6,068 nucleotides of DNA, taken from Ruminococcaceae bacterium UBA6364. Lineage in GTDB: Bacteria; Bacillota; Clostridia; Oscillospirales; Acutalibacteraceae. The notes under the pieces were generated by a model. The model did not search any database. It was not told the origin of the DNA and was given only the letters and a program-made list of their open reading frames with translations. Below are positions 1 through 5,119 of the stretch, piece by piece. The DNA lies in assembly GCA_002440045.1 (NCBI GenBank), contig DJRI01000088.1, positions 3,434-9,501 of the forward strand, read 5' to 3'. The position numbers and the translations under genes are program-made. How positions within the stretch are numbered: position 1 is the first letter of the stretch; every line of letters starts with the position of its first letter.

Positions 1-96
1 TAACTCGGCGTCTTTTAAAGAAAGGCGCAAATAGCGCATATTCGCCTTGTCGCCGAAAAGACAGCACACCTCAGGGTAAATCACTTCAATTTTCAT
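1..96 (-). CDS. gatD: GatD, glutaminase subunit of lipid II isoglutaminyl synthase (N-terminal part only)
   Basis: Only the first 32 codons are present; the rest lies beyond the left edge. GatD is a class I glutamine amidotransferase-like (CobQ/CobB type) protein. It releases ammonia from glutamine and passes it to MurT, which amidates D-Glu of lipid II. The start reads MKIEVIYPEVCCLFGDKANM, matching the usual GatD opening in which a YP pair is followed by a (Y/F)GD-x-x-N motif. The catalytic Cys and His are not in the window. The ATG lies inside the end of murT (11-base overlap) and is preceded by a strong site, GGAGGGG, with 6 bases of spacing, so the two are translationally coupled. The identity rests on this short N-terminus plus the MurT partner, which nearly always sits next to GatD. 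Confidence 0.85.
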   Translation of the reverse strand, partial: MKIEVIYPEVCCLFGDKANMRYLRLSLKDAEL

Positions 97-1462
97 TAAA
101 ATCCCCTCCGAAAGCTCTTATTATTCGCTTTTCGACCTGCAAAGCAAGGTCCAAAGTTGATGTGTCGTGCAAAAGATATACCGCTTTCACGCTTTTGTCC
201 ATTCGCTCAACGGCGCTGAATTCATCTATATCGCAAAGAAGCTTTTTTTCGTCTGCACCGGCAATTAAAAGCCGCAGTTTATAGTCAAGACAGCGCGGCC
301 CTGCAAGAATTATCTGCTTTATTTCGGGCTTTATCAAAAATTCAAAGTCGGCGTCGTATATCCAGCCGATAAATTCCGAAGAATCCTTTCTTTCGTAAAT
401 ATCGTCAAGCATAATAAACACACTGCGTTCTTCTTTTTTTGAGCCGACAAAATCAAACGCCCTTGAAGCCGCAACCGAGTTTTGCCCCTTTGCCATTGTG
501 CGTATTAAAGACACGCCCTTAAACTGCGTTTCGCTGTAGCGCGTTTCGGTAATTTCCGTTTTTAAAAGAGCCTCATTTACTGTCTTTTCGCTTATTCCGA
601 TTTCATAAAGCAAAGTTATTGCCGCAAGCTCGTTATAAATGTTAAAAAGAGCGTCGTTTATCACAGGGAACTGCGCCGTTTTGCCGTTTCTTAAAACGGT
701 CATGGTTTTGTTTTTTAAGTCTGTCAAAGTAATTCTGCAATCGGCGTCATAAGAGCAAAACCCGCACGACGGGCAATAGGCTTTTCCGATGTGGTGATAC
801 CTTAAATATTCGTATTTAAGCTTTGTAAAGCATACGGGGCAAAAAGAAAAGTCGTTAATAAGGTTTACGCACTCTTTAACATCCGTTTTAAGCTTATCTA
901 TTCCGAAAAACACGCGTTTGTTATCCTTTAATAGCCGCGACGACTGAAGGCAGTCGGCATTCAATATGAGCTTTGTGCTTTTGGGAACAAAGGTGTCAAG
1001 TATTCCGAAAATATATTCGGGGTGTGCGTTTCGCTTCAAAGAGTCCCTGAAAAGGTTTGTTACAACCAAAAAGTCGGGCTTTATAAACGGCAAAATAAGG
1101 CGCGAAAAGCGTTCGTCAACCTCAAGAACGCAAAAATCAACACGAGGCTTGCCGAAAACGCCCACACTGTGTGTGAGCGCAGCAGCAACTCCCGTGTTGA
1201 TATTTGAACCGTAGCGGTTTGAAACAACCTTAAAGCCCGCGCAAGTCAATACGTCGGCAATAATGTTCGTTGTTGTGGTTTTTCCGTTAGTGCCCGTAAC
1301 GCATATAAGACAGGGGCACTTTTTTGTCTGTGAAAGAAAATCGGGGCATATTTTAAGAGCCACGCGCCCGGGAAACATTGTTGCGTTTTTTCCCGCAAGC
1401 TTCAGAATTACAAAAGTCAGCTTTGAAAGCCACAGCGCCGTAAAATACCGAATTCTTGACAT
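86..1462 (-). CDS. murT: MurT, Mur-ligase-like subunit of lipid II isoglutaminyl synthase
   Basis: This 458-residue protein is the ligase half of MurT-GatD, which uses ATP and ammonia from GatD to turn the alpha-carboxyl of D-Glu in lipid II into D-isoglutamine at the inner face of the membrane. Visible parts are a hydrophobic N-terminus with FPGRVALK (30-37), the P-loop TGTNGKTTT (56-64), EVDE (114-117), the NLFRD segment (136-140), a four-cysteine zinc ribbon typical of MurT (C208, C211, C230, C233), the YNELAA helix (276-281) and a C-terminal DUF1727-type domain with GWIYDADFE (366-374). Length is slightly above the usual ~440. It lies 17 bases after mscL and overlaps gatD. An AAGGA site sits 12 bases before the ATG, a rather long spacing, but no better start is seen. 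Oddities: the usual DQLDRYGE motif reads DSLKRNAHPE (140-149), and the NPxG-like motif of the C-terminal domain reads QNSVAAS (327-333). Family identity is firm. Confidence 0.94.
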   Translation of the reverse strand: MSRIRYFTALWLSKLTFVILKLAGKNATMFPGRVALKICPDFLSQTKKCPCLICVTGTNGKTTTTNIIADVLTCAGFKVVSNRYGSNINTGVAAALTHSVGVFGKPRVDFCVLEVDERFSRLILPFIKPDFLVVTNLFRDSLKRNAHPEYIFGILDTFVPKSTKLILNADCLQSSRLLKDNKRVFFGIDKLKTDVKECVNLINDFSFCPVCFTKLKYEYLRYHHIGKAYCPSCGFCSYDADCRITLTDLKNKTMTVLRNGKTAQFPVINDALFNIYNELAAITLLYEIGISEKTVNEALLKTEITETRYSETQFKGVSLIRTMAKGQNSVAASRAFDFVGSKKEERSVFIMLDDIYERKDSSEFIGWIYDADFEFLIKPEIKQIILAGPRCLDYKLRLLIAGADEKKLLCDIDEFSAVERMDKSVKAVYLLHDTSTLDLALQVEKRIIRAFGGDFNEN

Positions 1463-1479
1463 TAATTAATCGGGTCCTT

Positions 1480-1992
1480 TCATTCCCCGTCCGTGTCAAG
1501 CTGTGATGTGCAGTGAGGGCAGCGCGTTGCCTTTATATCTATTTCAGACATACAGAAGGGGCATTTTTTTGTTGTCGGGGCAGGCTCTTCCTCTTCTTTT
1601 TTGCCGATATTGCGTATTTTGTTTATGCCCTTTACAATAAGGAATATTACAAAAGCAATAATGATAAAATCTATTACAGACTGAATAAACAAGCCGTAAT
1701 TAAGAGTAGACGCGCCCGCCTCCTGTGCGGCGGCAAGCGTGGGATATTCGTTACCGTCGAGTGAAATAAACAGGTCGGTAAACGACACCTTGCCCGTAAG
1801 AAGGGTTATAATCGGGGTAAGGATATTTGTAACGAGCGAAGTAACGATTGACGAAAACGCGCCGCCGATTATAACGCCGACTGCAAGGTCAAGAACGTTG
1901 CCCTTCATTGCAAATTCCTTAAATTCTTTAAGAAAGCCCTTTCCTTTTTCGGCTTCCTTTTCGAGAGTTTTTTCAAATCTTTCTTTTTTCAT
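1480..1992 (-). CDS. mscL: MscL, large-conductance mechanosensitive channel with C-terminal zinc ribbon
   Basis: MscL forms a homopentameric membrane pore that opens under tension and releases solutes during hypo-osmotic shock. The 170-residue product has a charged N-terminal extension (1-22), the family signature [20 protein letters not shown] (24-43) leading into TM1 (about 33-60), a short outer loop, TM2 (about 98-123, with [11 protein letters not shown]) and a Glu-rich linker. It ends in CPFC-x10-CPHC (C144, C147, C158, C161), a likely zinc ribbon in place of the C-terminal helix bundle of E. coli MscL. I chose the ATG at 1992 because AGAGG lies 9 bases upstream. A longer in-frame start at 2025 adds 11 residues but has no ribosome site and does not look like MscL. 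It is first in the operon with murT and gatD and has its own promoter. The channel identity is firm; metal binding is inferred. Confidence 0.95.
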   Translation of the reverse strand: MKKERFEKTLEKEAEKGKGFLKEFKEFAMKGNVLDLAVGVIIGGAFSSIVTSLVTNILTPIITLLTGKVSFTDLFISLDGNEYPTLAAAQEAGASTLNYGLFIQSVIDFIIIAFVIFLIVKGINKIRNIGKKEEEEPAPTTKKCPFCMSEIDIKATRCPHCTSQLDTDGE

Positions 1993-2055
1993 TTTTCCAC
2001 ACCTCTGTTTTGCTTTAACGCCCATGCCGGGGCTTTATTTCGTTTAAGCAAAAAA

Positions 2056-2084
2056 ATTATAGCATAGGAAAAGCGAGAAAAAAA
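2056..2084 (-). promoter_or_regulatory. Extended -10 promoter for mscL-murT-gatD
   Basis: On the minus strand a perfect TATAAT (2061 down to 2056) is preceded by TGC, giving an extended -10. At 17 bases the -35 position holds only a T run (2084-2079), so recognition probably relies on the extended -10. The predicted transcript starts near 2049, about 57 bases before the mscL ATG. It is assigned by sequence only. Confidence 0.6.
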
Positions 2085-2112
2085 GTGTTTTTTATAATAT
2101 TTCTCAAAAAAC

Positions 2113-2141
2113 TTGAAGATATGTTTATTTTAGGTTATAAT
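2113..2141 (+). promoter_or_regulatory. Sigma-A promoter for coaX and its downstream transporter gene
   Basis: TTGAAG (2113-2118) and a perfect TATAAT (2136-2141) are separated by 17 bases, an almost ideal housekeeping promoter. Transcription should begin near 2148, leaving a leader of under 30 bases before the coaX ATG. That leaves no room for a riboswitch. It lies back to back with the mscL promoter in the same 182-base gap. Confidence 0.75.
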
Positions 2142-2174
2142 TACCGTGTTAAAAGCCCCAAGGAGGGAACGATT

Positions 2175-2942
2175 ATGATTTTAACCGCCGATATAGGCAA
2201 CACCAATATAACGCTCGGCGCATTTAAAAACGATAAAATTTTGTGGATAGCAAGGCTTGCGACGGAGCGACAGCGCACGTCGGACCAATACGCGACGGAG
2301 CTTTCTGCGATTATGAATATGAAAAGCGACTCGGCGGCTTTTCGGGGCGCTATAATAAGCTCTGTTGTGCCCGAGCTTACAGACGTATTTAAAAACGCCG
2401 TAAAAGCAATTACGGGGTGCGAGCCGCTTATTGTTGCGGCGGGTCTTAAAAACGGCTTGAAGATTGCAACCGACAACCCCAAAGAGCTTGGCGCAGACCT
2501 TGTGGCAGGCGCTGTGGGCGCTTTAAACCAATATCCCCTGCCGTGCCTTGTTATGGACCTCGGAACGGCGACTAAAATTTCCGTTATCGACGGCGACGGC
2601 ACTTTTTTAGGCTGTACAATCGCACCCGGCGTAGAAATTTCGCTTGACGCGCTTTCTCAAAGAACGTCGCAGCTGCCGGCAATCGCACTTTCTGCGCCCT
2701 CGCACGCGATAGGCACAAACACCGTTGACTGCATAAAATCGGGAACGGTTTTGGGTAACGCCGCAATGCTTGACGGCATGGCTTCGCGCCTTGAAAAAGA
2801 GCTTAAAAAGCCGATTAAAACCGTTGTTGCAACGGGCGGACTTGCAAAAGAAATTGTAAATTGCTGTGAAAGAGACATAATATATAACAAAGACCTTGTT
2901 CTTGAAGGGCTTTTGTTTATATACAAAAAAAATTGCGGTTAA
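2175..2942 (+). CDS. coaX: CoaX, type III pantothenate kinase
   Basis: CoaX phosphorylates pantothenate to 4'-phosphopantothenate with ATP, the first committed step of coenzyme A synthesis, in the cytosol. The type III enzyme belongs to the ASKHA fold and is generally resistant to CoA feedback. The 255-residue protein has the usual length. Motifs seen are the phosphate-binding DIGNTN with likely catalytic Asp6 (6-11), NPKELGADL (101-109), the second ASKHA motif DLGTATK (128-134), APGVEISLDAL (150-160), RTSQLP (163-168) and ATGGLAKEI (219-227). The Arg that commonly follows GAD in this family is Leu109 here; I believe related clostridial enzymes share this, but cannot check. The ATG at 2175 is chosen because AAGGAGGGA ends 6 bases upstream; the frame stays open to 2085, but that upstream part covers the promoter. 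It is followed 53 bases later by a transporter gene, likely one transcript. Confidence 0.95.
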   Translation: MILTADIGNTNITLGAFKNDKILWIARLATERQRTSDQYATELSAIMNMKSDSAAFRGAIISSVVPELTDVFKNAVKAITGCEPLIVAAGLKNGLKIATDNPKELGADLVAGAVGALNQYPLPCLVMDLGTATKISVIDGDGTFLGCTIAPGVEISLDALSQRTSQLPAIALSAPSHAIGTNTVDCIKSGTVLGNAAMLDGMASRLEKELKKPIKTVVATGGLAKEIVNCCERDIIYNKDLVLEGLLFIYKKNCG

Positions 2943-2948
2943 CCGCAA
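2933..2948 (-). other. Perfect 16-bp palindrome over the coaX stop codon, terminator-like on the minus strand
   Basis: TTGCGGTTAACCGCAA reads the same on both strands and contains the coaX TAA. As RNA on the minus strand it can form a 6-bp stem with a TTAA loop followed at once by eight U (from the A run 2925-2932), the layout of an intrinsic terminator. On the plus strand no U run follows, so it should not stop coaX transcription. No minus-strand gene ends here. It could be a chance result of coding for Lys-Lys-Asn-Cys-Gly, or a backstop for antisense transcripts coming from yunB. Confidence 0.35.
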
Positions 2949-2995
2949 AATATGCATTGTATCCCTTTTGGGAACAGTAGCAAGGAGTGTTTTTT

Positions 2996-3577
2996 ATGGA
3001 CAAGAAAAAAAGAACGGCAAGACTTACGCTTACGGCGCTGTTTGCCGCACTGACGGTCGTTATGACCGTTACGCCGTATTTCGGCTACATCACCTACGGC
3101 GGTGTAATCGAAATAACCACAATACACATTGCGGTTATTTTAGGGGCGGCGGTGCTCGGCAAAAAGAACGGCGCGCTCATAGGCGGCATTTGGGGCGTTA
3201 CCTGCCTTTTAAGGGCGCTTACAAACACGGCTTTATACGGGCTGTTTCTTAACCCGCTTATTTCGGTCGTGCCGCGAATAGCAGTCGGGTTTGTTGCGGG
3301 GCTTCTTTCTGAAAAGCTTTTAAAAACAAAGCTTCCTAAAGCTTTGGCGCTGTCAATCACGGCGGCTGTTTCAACGCTTACAAACACCGTTTTGGTGCTC
3401 GGCGCAATCTATCTTTTCGGCGGCACCATGAACCTTTATGCCGATATTTTTGAGCTTGTAAAGAGCGTGTTTATGACAATAATCGGCATTAACGGAATTA
3501 TTGAGCTTTTGGGCGCTGTCATACTCGTTCCCGCGATATATATTCCGACGCAAAAATATTTTAAAAATAAAATCTGA
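2996..3577 (+). CDS. ECF transporter S component, probably for pantothenate (PanT-like)
   Basis: This 193-residue, very hydrophobic protein looks like a substrate-binding S subunit of an energy-coupling factor vitamin transporter. It has about six membrane segments and a short Lys/Arg-rich N-terminus (KKKRTAR, 3-9). TM1 carries an AxxxA pattern (A14, A18), the kind of small-residue motif S components use to dock on EcfT. Other family-like features are HIAVILGAAVLGKKNGALIGG (44-64), which includes the usual G-x-x-x-G-A-x-I-G turn, and NPLISVVPRI (86-95). The ATG at 2996 has AAGGAG 8 bases upstream; a GTG at 2987 in the same frame overlaps that site and is not a credible start. It lies 53 bases after coaX with no terminator on this strand, so co-transcription is likely. 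Import of the CoaX substrate pantothenate is inferred from that pairing; another vitamin is possible. The EcfA/EcfA'/EcfT module is not in the window, as expected for shared-module (group II) systems. Confidence 0.85.
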   Translation: MDKKKRTARLTLTALFAALTVVMTVTPYFGYITYGGVIEITTIHIAVILGAAVLGKKNGALIGGIWGVTCLLRALTNTALYGLFLNPLISVVPRIAVGFVAGLLSEKLLKTKLPKALALSITAAVSTLTNTVLVLGAIYLFGGTMNLYADIFELVKSVFMTIIGINGIIELLGAVILVPAIYIPTQKYFKNKI

Positions 3578-3589
3578 AAAAGTAGCAGC

Positions 3590-3630
3590 GCAACCGTAGT
3601 TTTCGACCGTGAAAATTACGGTTGCTTTTT
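3590..3630 (+). terminator. Strong intrinsic terminator of the coaX-transporter unit
   Basis: The arms 3590-3604 and 3611-3625 form a 15-bp stem with one G-U pair around a 6-base loop, followed by five T (3626-3630). It begins 12 bases after the transporter stop codon. The T run overlaps the last bases of yunB, which converges from the other side. Read on the minus strand the same stem is followed by nine other bases before a T run, so it is a poorer stop for yunB transcripts. Confidence 0.9.
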
Positions 3631-4324
3631 ATCTTAAAATGCTGAAATATGTGTTCGGAACAGAGCCGACGGTTACGGTTTCGGCAACAAGAATATCGGT
3701 TTCGACGGTCTCTGTGCACCTTACCGTCCCCGCGTGGGAATAGGCGGAGGCTTTTACGCTTATGTAAATGCTGTGGCGCGTTTGATTTATGCCTGCGCTT
3801 TCAAAGCTGCTTTTAAAATCGGTAACGGCAAAGCCGTAAATATCGGCTTTAATTTTAACATCTGTGCCCCTGCCGTTAAAAAGCTCGCTTCCGAGAAGCG
3901 TTCCCAAAGGAATTTTCACTGTGAGCGCGCCGTTTTTTGAAAGCATCTCGCCGACCTTTTTTGTTATATCGGCTTTAAGAATATTGATTTTTAAAGTATC
4001 CGAAGTAATTGAAGTCACCGCGCCGTTTAAATCTCTTTCAACGCTCACAAGCGACGAATAGCTGATGCCGCTTTCTTTTAAAACATTCCCCACCGCGTCC
4101 GAAAGCGTTATGCTGAGCTTGTTTTTCACGGCGTTGCCGACGGCGCTTTTTAAAGTCGGCCGAAGCTTTGCGTCAATTGCCGCAACCGCAAAAAACACGC
4201 AGAAAACGGCGCAAAGCACTTTAAGAAGAACGTTCTTTTTTCTATACCCCCAAAAGCGGAATGAGGCGTATATTTTAGGCCGTATGCGCCTTCTTCTTTG
4301 CGGCTTGTAAAAAAATGTAATCAA
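3629..4324 (-). CDS. yunB: YunB, sporulation protein
   Basis: YunB is a membrane-anchored protein made in the mother cell under sigma-E in Bacillus and needed for normal sporulation; its biochemical role is not known. The product has an Arg-rich start (RRRRIRPK), one membrane helix near residues 31-51, then an outer domain with IPLGTLLG (138-145) and the hallmark AGINQTRHSIYI (177-188). It ends with a VAETVTVGSVPNTYF segment typical of YunB C-termini. At about 231 residues it is close to the usual ~250. No ATG exists near the N-terminus. I prefer the TTG at 4324, which has GGGTGA 5 bases upstream. An in-frame TTG at 4342 gives 237 residues but lacks a ribosome site and falls in a possible -10 element. 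The family assignment is firm; the start is uncertain by about six codons. Its stop codon abuts the opposing coaX-unit terminator. Confidence 0.9.
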   Translation of the reverse strand: MITFFYKPQRRRRIRPKIYASFRFWGYRKKNVLLKVLCAVFCVFFAVAAIDAKLRPTLKSAVGNAVKNKLSITLSDAVGNVLKESGISYSSLVSVERDLNGAVTSITSDTLKINILKADITKKVGEMLSKNGALTVKIPLGTLLGSELFNGRGTDVKIKADIYGFAVTDFKSSFESAGINQTRHSIYISVKASAYSHAGTVRCTETVETDILVAETVTVGSVPNTYFSILR

Positions 4325-4326
4325 AA

Positions 4327-4361
4327 TGCTCACCCGATACAATATATGTAAAGGGTGAGCA
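4327..4361 (-). terminator. Stem-loop between the DUF1643 gene and yunB, weak terminator or RBS-masking hairpin
   Basis: The arms TGCTCACCC and GGGTGAGCA form a perfect 9-bp inverted repeat around a 17-base loop. On the minus strand it starts 18 bases after the DUF1643 stop codon and is followed by TTTTG, so it could be a weak terminator. The downstream arm contains GGGTGA, the best ribosome site for yunB, so in a read-through transcript the stem would hide it. Which role applies cannot be told from sequence. Confidence 0.5.
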
Positions 4362-4369
4362 AAATGTTT
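4341..4369 (-). promoter_or_regulatory. Possible sigma-E-type sporulation promoter for yunB
   Basis: On the minus strand AAACATT (4369-4363) and CATATATT (4348-4341) are 14 bases apart, resembling the sigma-E pattern (KMATATT, about 14 bases, CATACAnT). Each element departs from consensus, and the region is AT-rich, so a chance match is quite possible. If real, transcription would begin near 4334, just inside the downstream arm of the stem-loop, and would support the TTG start at 4324. Confidence 0.35.
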
Positions 4370-4379
4370 ATTTAAAGCA

Positions 4380-5003
4380 TTATAAAAAAGATTTAAGATA
4401 GTCTAAAGCGTCAAAGCTTTCGGTTTTAAGCCCGTTTGCAAGGTACAGCGGATGGTGCGGGTGCCCTTTTTTAGAGCGTTTGCCGACGGTATACCAATTT
4501 GCGCCGAATTCTTCACCGATTTCGACCATATCCTTAACGCACTTAAATAAAAACGGCCGCTTTTCGATTATCGTGCCCCAAGCCGCCCAAACGGCGGGCA
4601 TTTTCCCCTCTTTATAAGAAGATAGCACATAGCGAAACGCTTTCATATTCTCAATGTGAAGCTTTTCGTTAAAAGAAATATCCATAGTACTCGGGTCGGT
4701 CGCGCGCTGAGCATAGACATTGAACATAATAAAGCTGTCATACCCGTTAAAAAGAGCCGTTCTTTCAACGGATTTAAGCGTATTGTCAAGGCAATCGGGC
4801 TTTGCCGTAGAGGGGTTTATGCCGATGCAGATAAGCGGATTTTCGCCCCTTGTGCCGAGAATATAACGGTATTCGGAATATGTGTTCGGAACATAAATCC
4901 ATTTTTTGACGTCATATTCCGAAGTGCCGCGCTTTTCGGTTTCAAGCGCCTCGTCAAAGGTCAGTATTTCAAGCTCGTTTGTTTCGCAAAGCGGAATGTG
5001 CAT
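4380..5003 (-). CDS. DUF1643 domain protein, function unknown
   Basis: This is a 207-residue soluble protein with no signal peptide or membrane helix. After an N-terminal ~35 residues the DUF1643 pattern is clear: YRYILGTRGENPLICIGINP (45-64) with GINPSTA (61-67), then LDNTLKSVERTA (72-83), FNVYAQRATDP (94-104), WAAWG (139-143) and GHPHHPLYL (180-188). These are the conserved blocks of the family (NPStA, DxT, NlfaxratdP, AWG, HPL). No biochemical activity is established for it that I know of, and I assign none. The ATG at 5003 has GGAG 7 bases upstream. The gene has its own promoter and is bounded downstream by a stem-loop, so it looks like a single-gene unit. It is not obviously linked to its neighbours. 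Confidence 0.88.
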   Translation of the reverse strand: MHIPLCETNELEILTFDEALETEKRGTSEYDVKKWIYVPNTYSEYRYILGTRGENPLICIGINPSTAKPDCLDNTLKSVERTALFNGYDSFIMFNVYAQRATDPSTMDISFNEKLHIENMKAFRYVLSSYKEGKMPAVWAAWGTIIEKRPFLFKCVKDMVEIGEEFGANWYTVGKRSKKGHPHHPLYLANGLKTESFDALDYLKSFL

Positions 5004-5045
5004 AGCGCATCTCCTTTTTATTGAGACTGATAGGAATTTGTAAAG

Positions 5046-5074
5046 ATTATAAAATAATCCGACAAAAAATGCAA
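5046..5074 (-). promoter_or_regulatory. Sigma-A promoter for the DUF1643 gene
   Basis: On the minus strand TTGCAT (5074-5069) and a perfect TATAAT (5051-5046) are exactly 17 bases apart. Transcription should start near 5039, leaving about 35 bases before the ATG. The -35 box is formed by the last four bases of the upstream gene's terminator stem plus the next two bases, so terminator and promoter physically overlap. Confidence 0.72.
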
Positions 5075-5105
5075 CCCGAAAAACGAATAGCCGTTTTCGG
5101 GTTGC
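5064..5105 (-). terminator. Intrinsic terminator of the LRR/dockerin-like gene
   Basis: The arms 5105-5094 and 5082-5071 pair over 12 bases (GCAACCCGAAAA with TTTTCGGGTTGC), possibly extended by two more pairs past a bulged A. On the minus strand the stem is followed by one A and then six T (5069-5064). It begins 14 bases after the stop codon of the LRR gene. Confidence 0.9.
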
Positions 5106-5119
5106 TTTAAATATTTTTG

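Noticed and set aside
1993..2025. Longer MscL start at 2025
   Set aside because: No ribosome site precedes it and the extra residues do not resemble MscL; AGAGG correctly placed before 1992 decides the start.
2093..2098. Second TATAAT upstream of coaX on the plus strand
   Set aside because: The bases 17 upstream (AAAGCG) do not resemble a -35 box and there is no TGn extension; the pair at 2113-2141 is much better.
2085..2174. Longer N-terminus for CoaX from an upstream in-frame start
   Set aside because: It would run across the -35/-10 promoter and lacks a ribosome site, while the ATG at 2175 has AAGGAGGGA and gives the normal family length and the expected first motif.
2607..2957. Long open frames on the minus strand opposite coaX
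   Set aside because: They are antisense shadows of a clearly conserved gene, with no ribosome site or recognisable domain.
2962..2973. Small hairpin (TCCC, TTTT loop, GGGA) between coaX and the transporter gene
   Set aside because: The four-pair stem is too short and is not followed by a T run, so there is no support for a terminator or riboswitch.
4970..5010. Upstream ATG at 5010 overlapping the DUF1643 ribosome site, opening a 13-codon frame
   Set aside because: The ribosome site directly abuts this ATG, leaving no spacing for initiation, while the ATG at 5003 has ideal spacing; the short peptide looks accidental.
3590..5105. Shared GCAACC/GGTTGC feet of the two terminators as a possible dispersed repeat
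   Set aside because: Only the six-base foot is shared; loops and upper stems differ, so this is ordinary terminator composition and not a repeat family.
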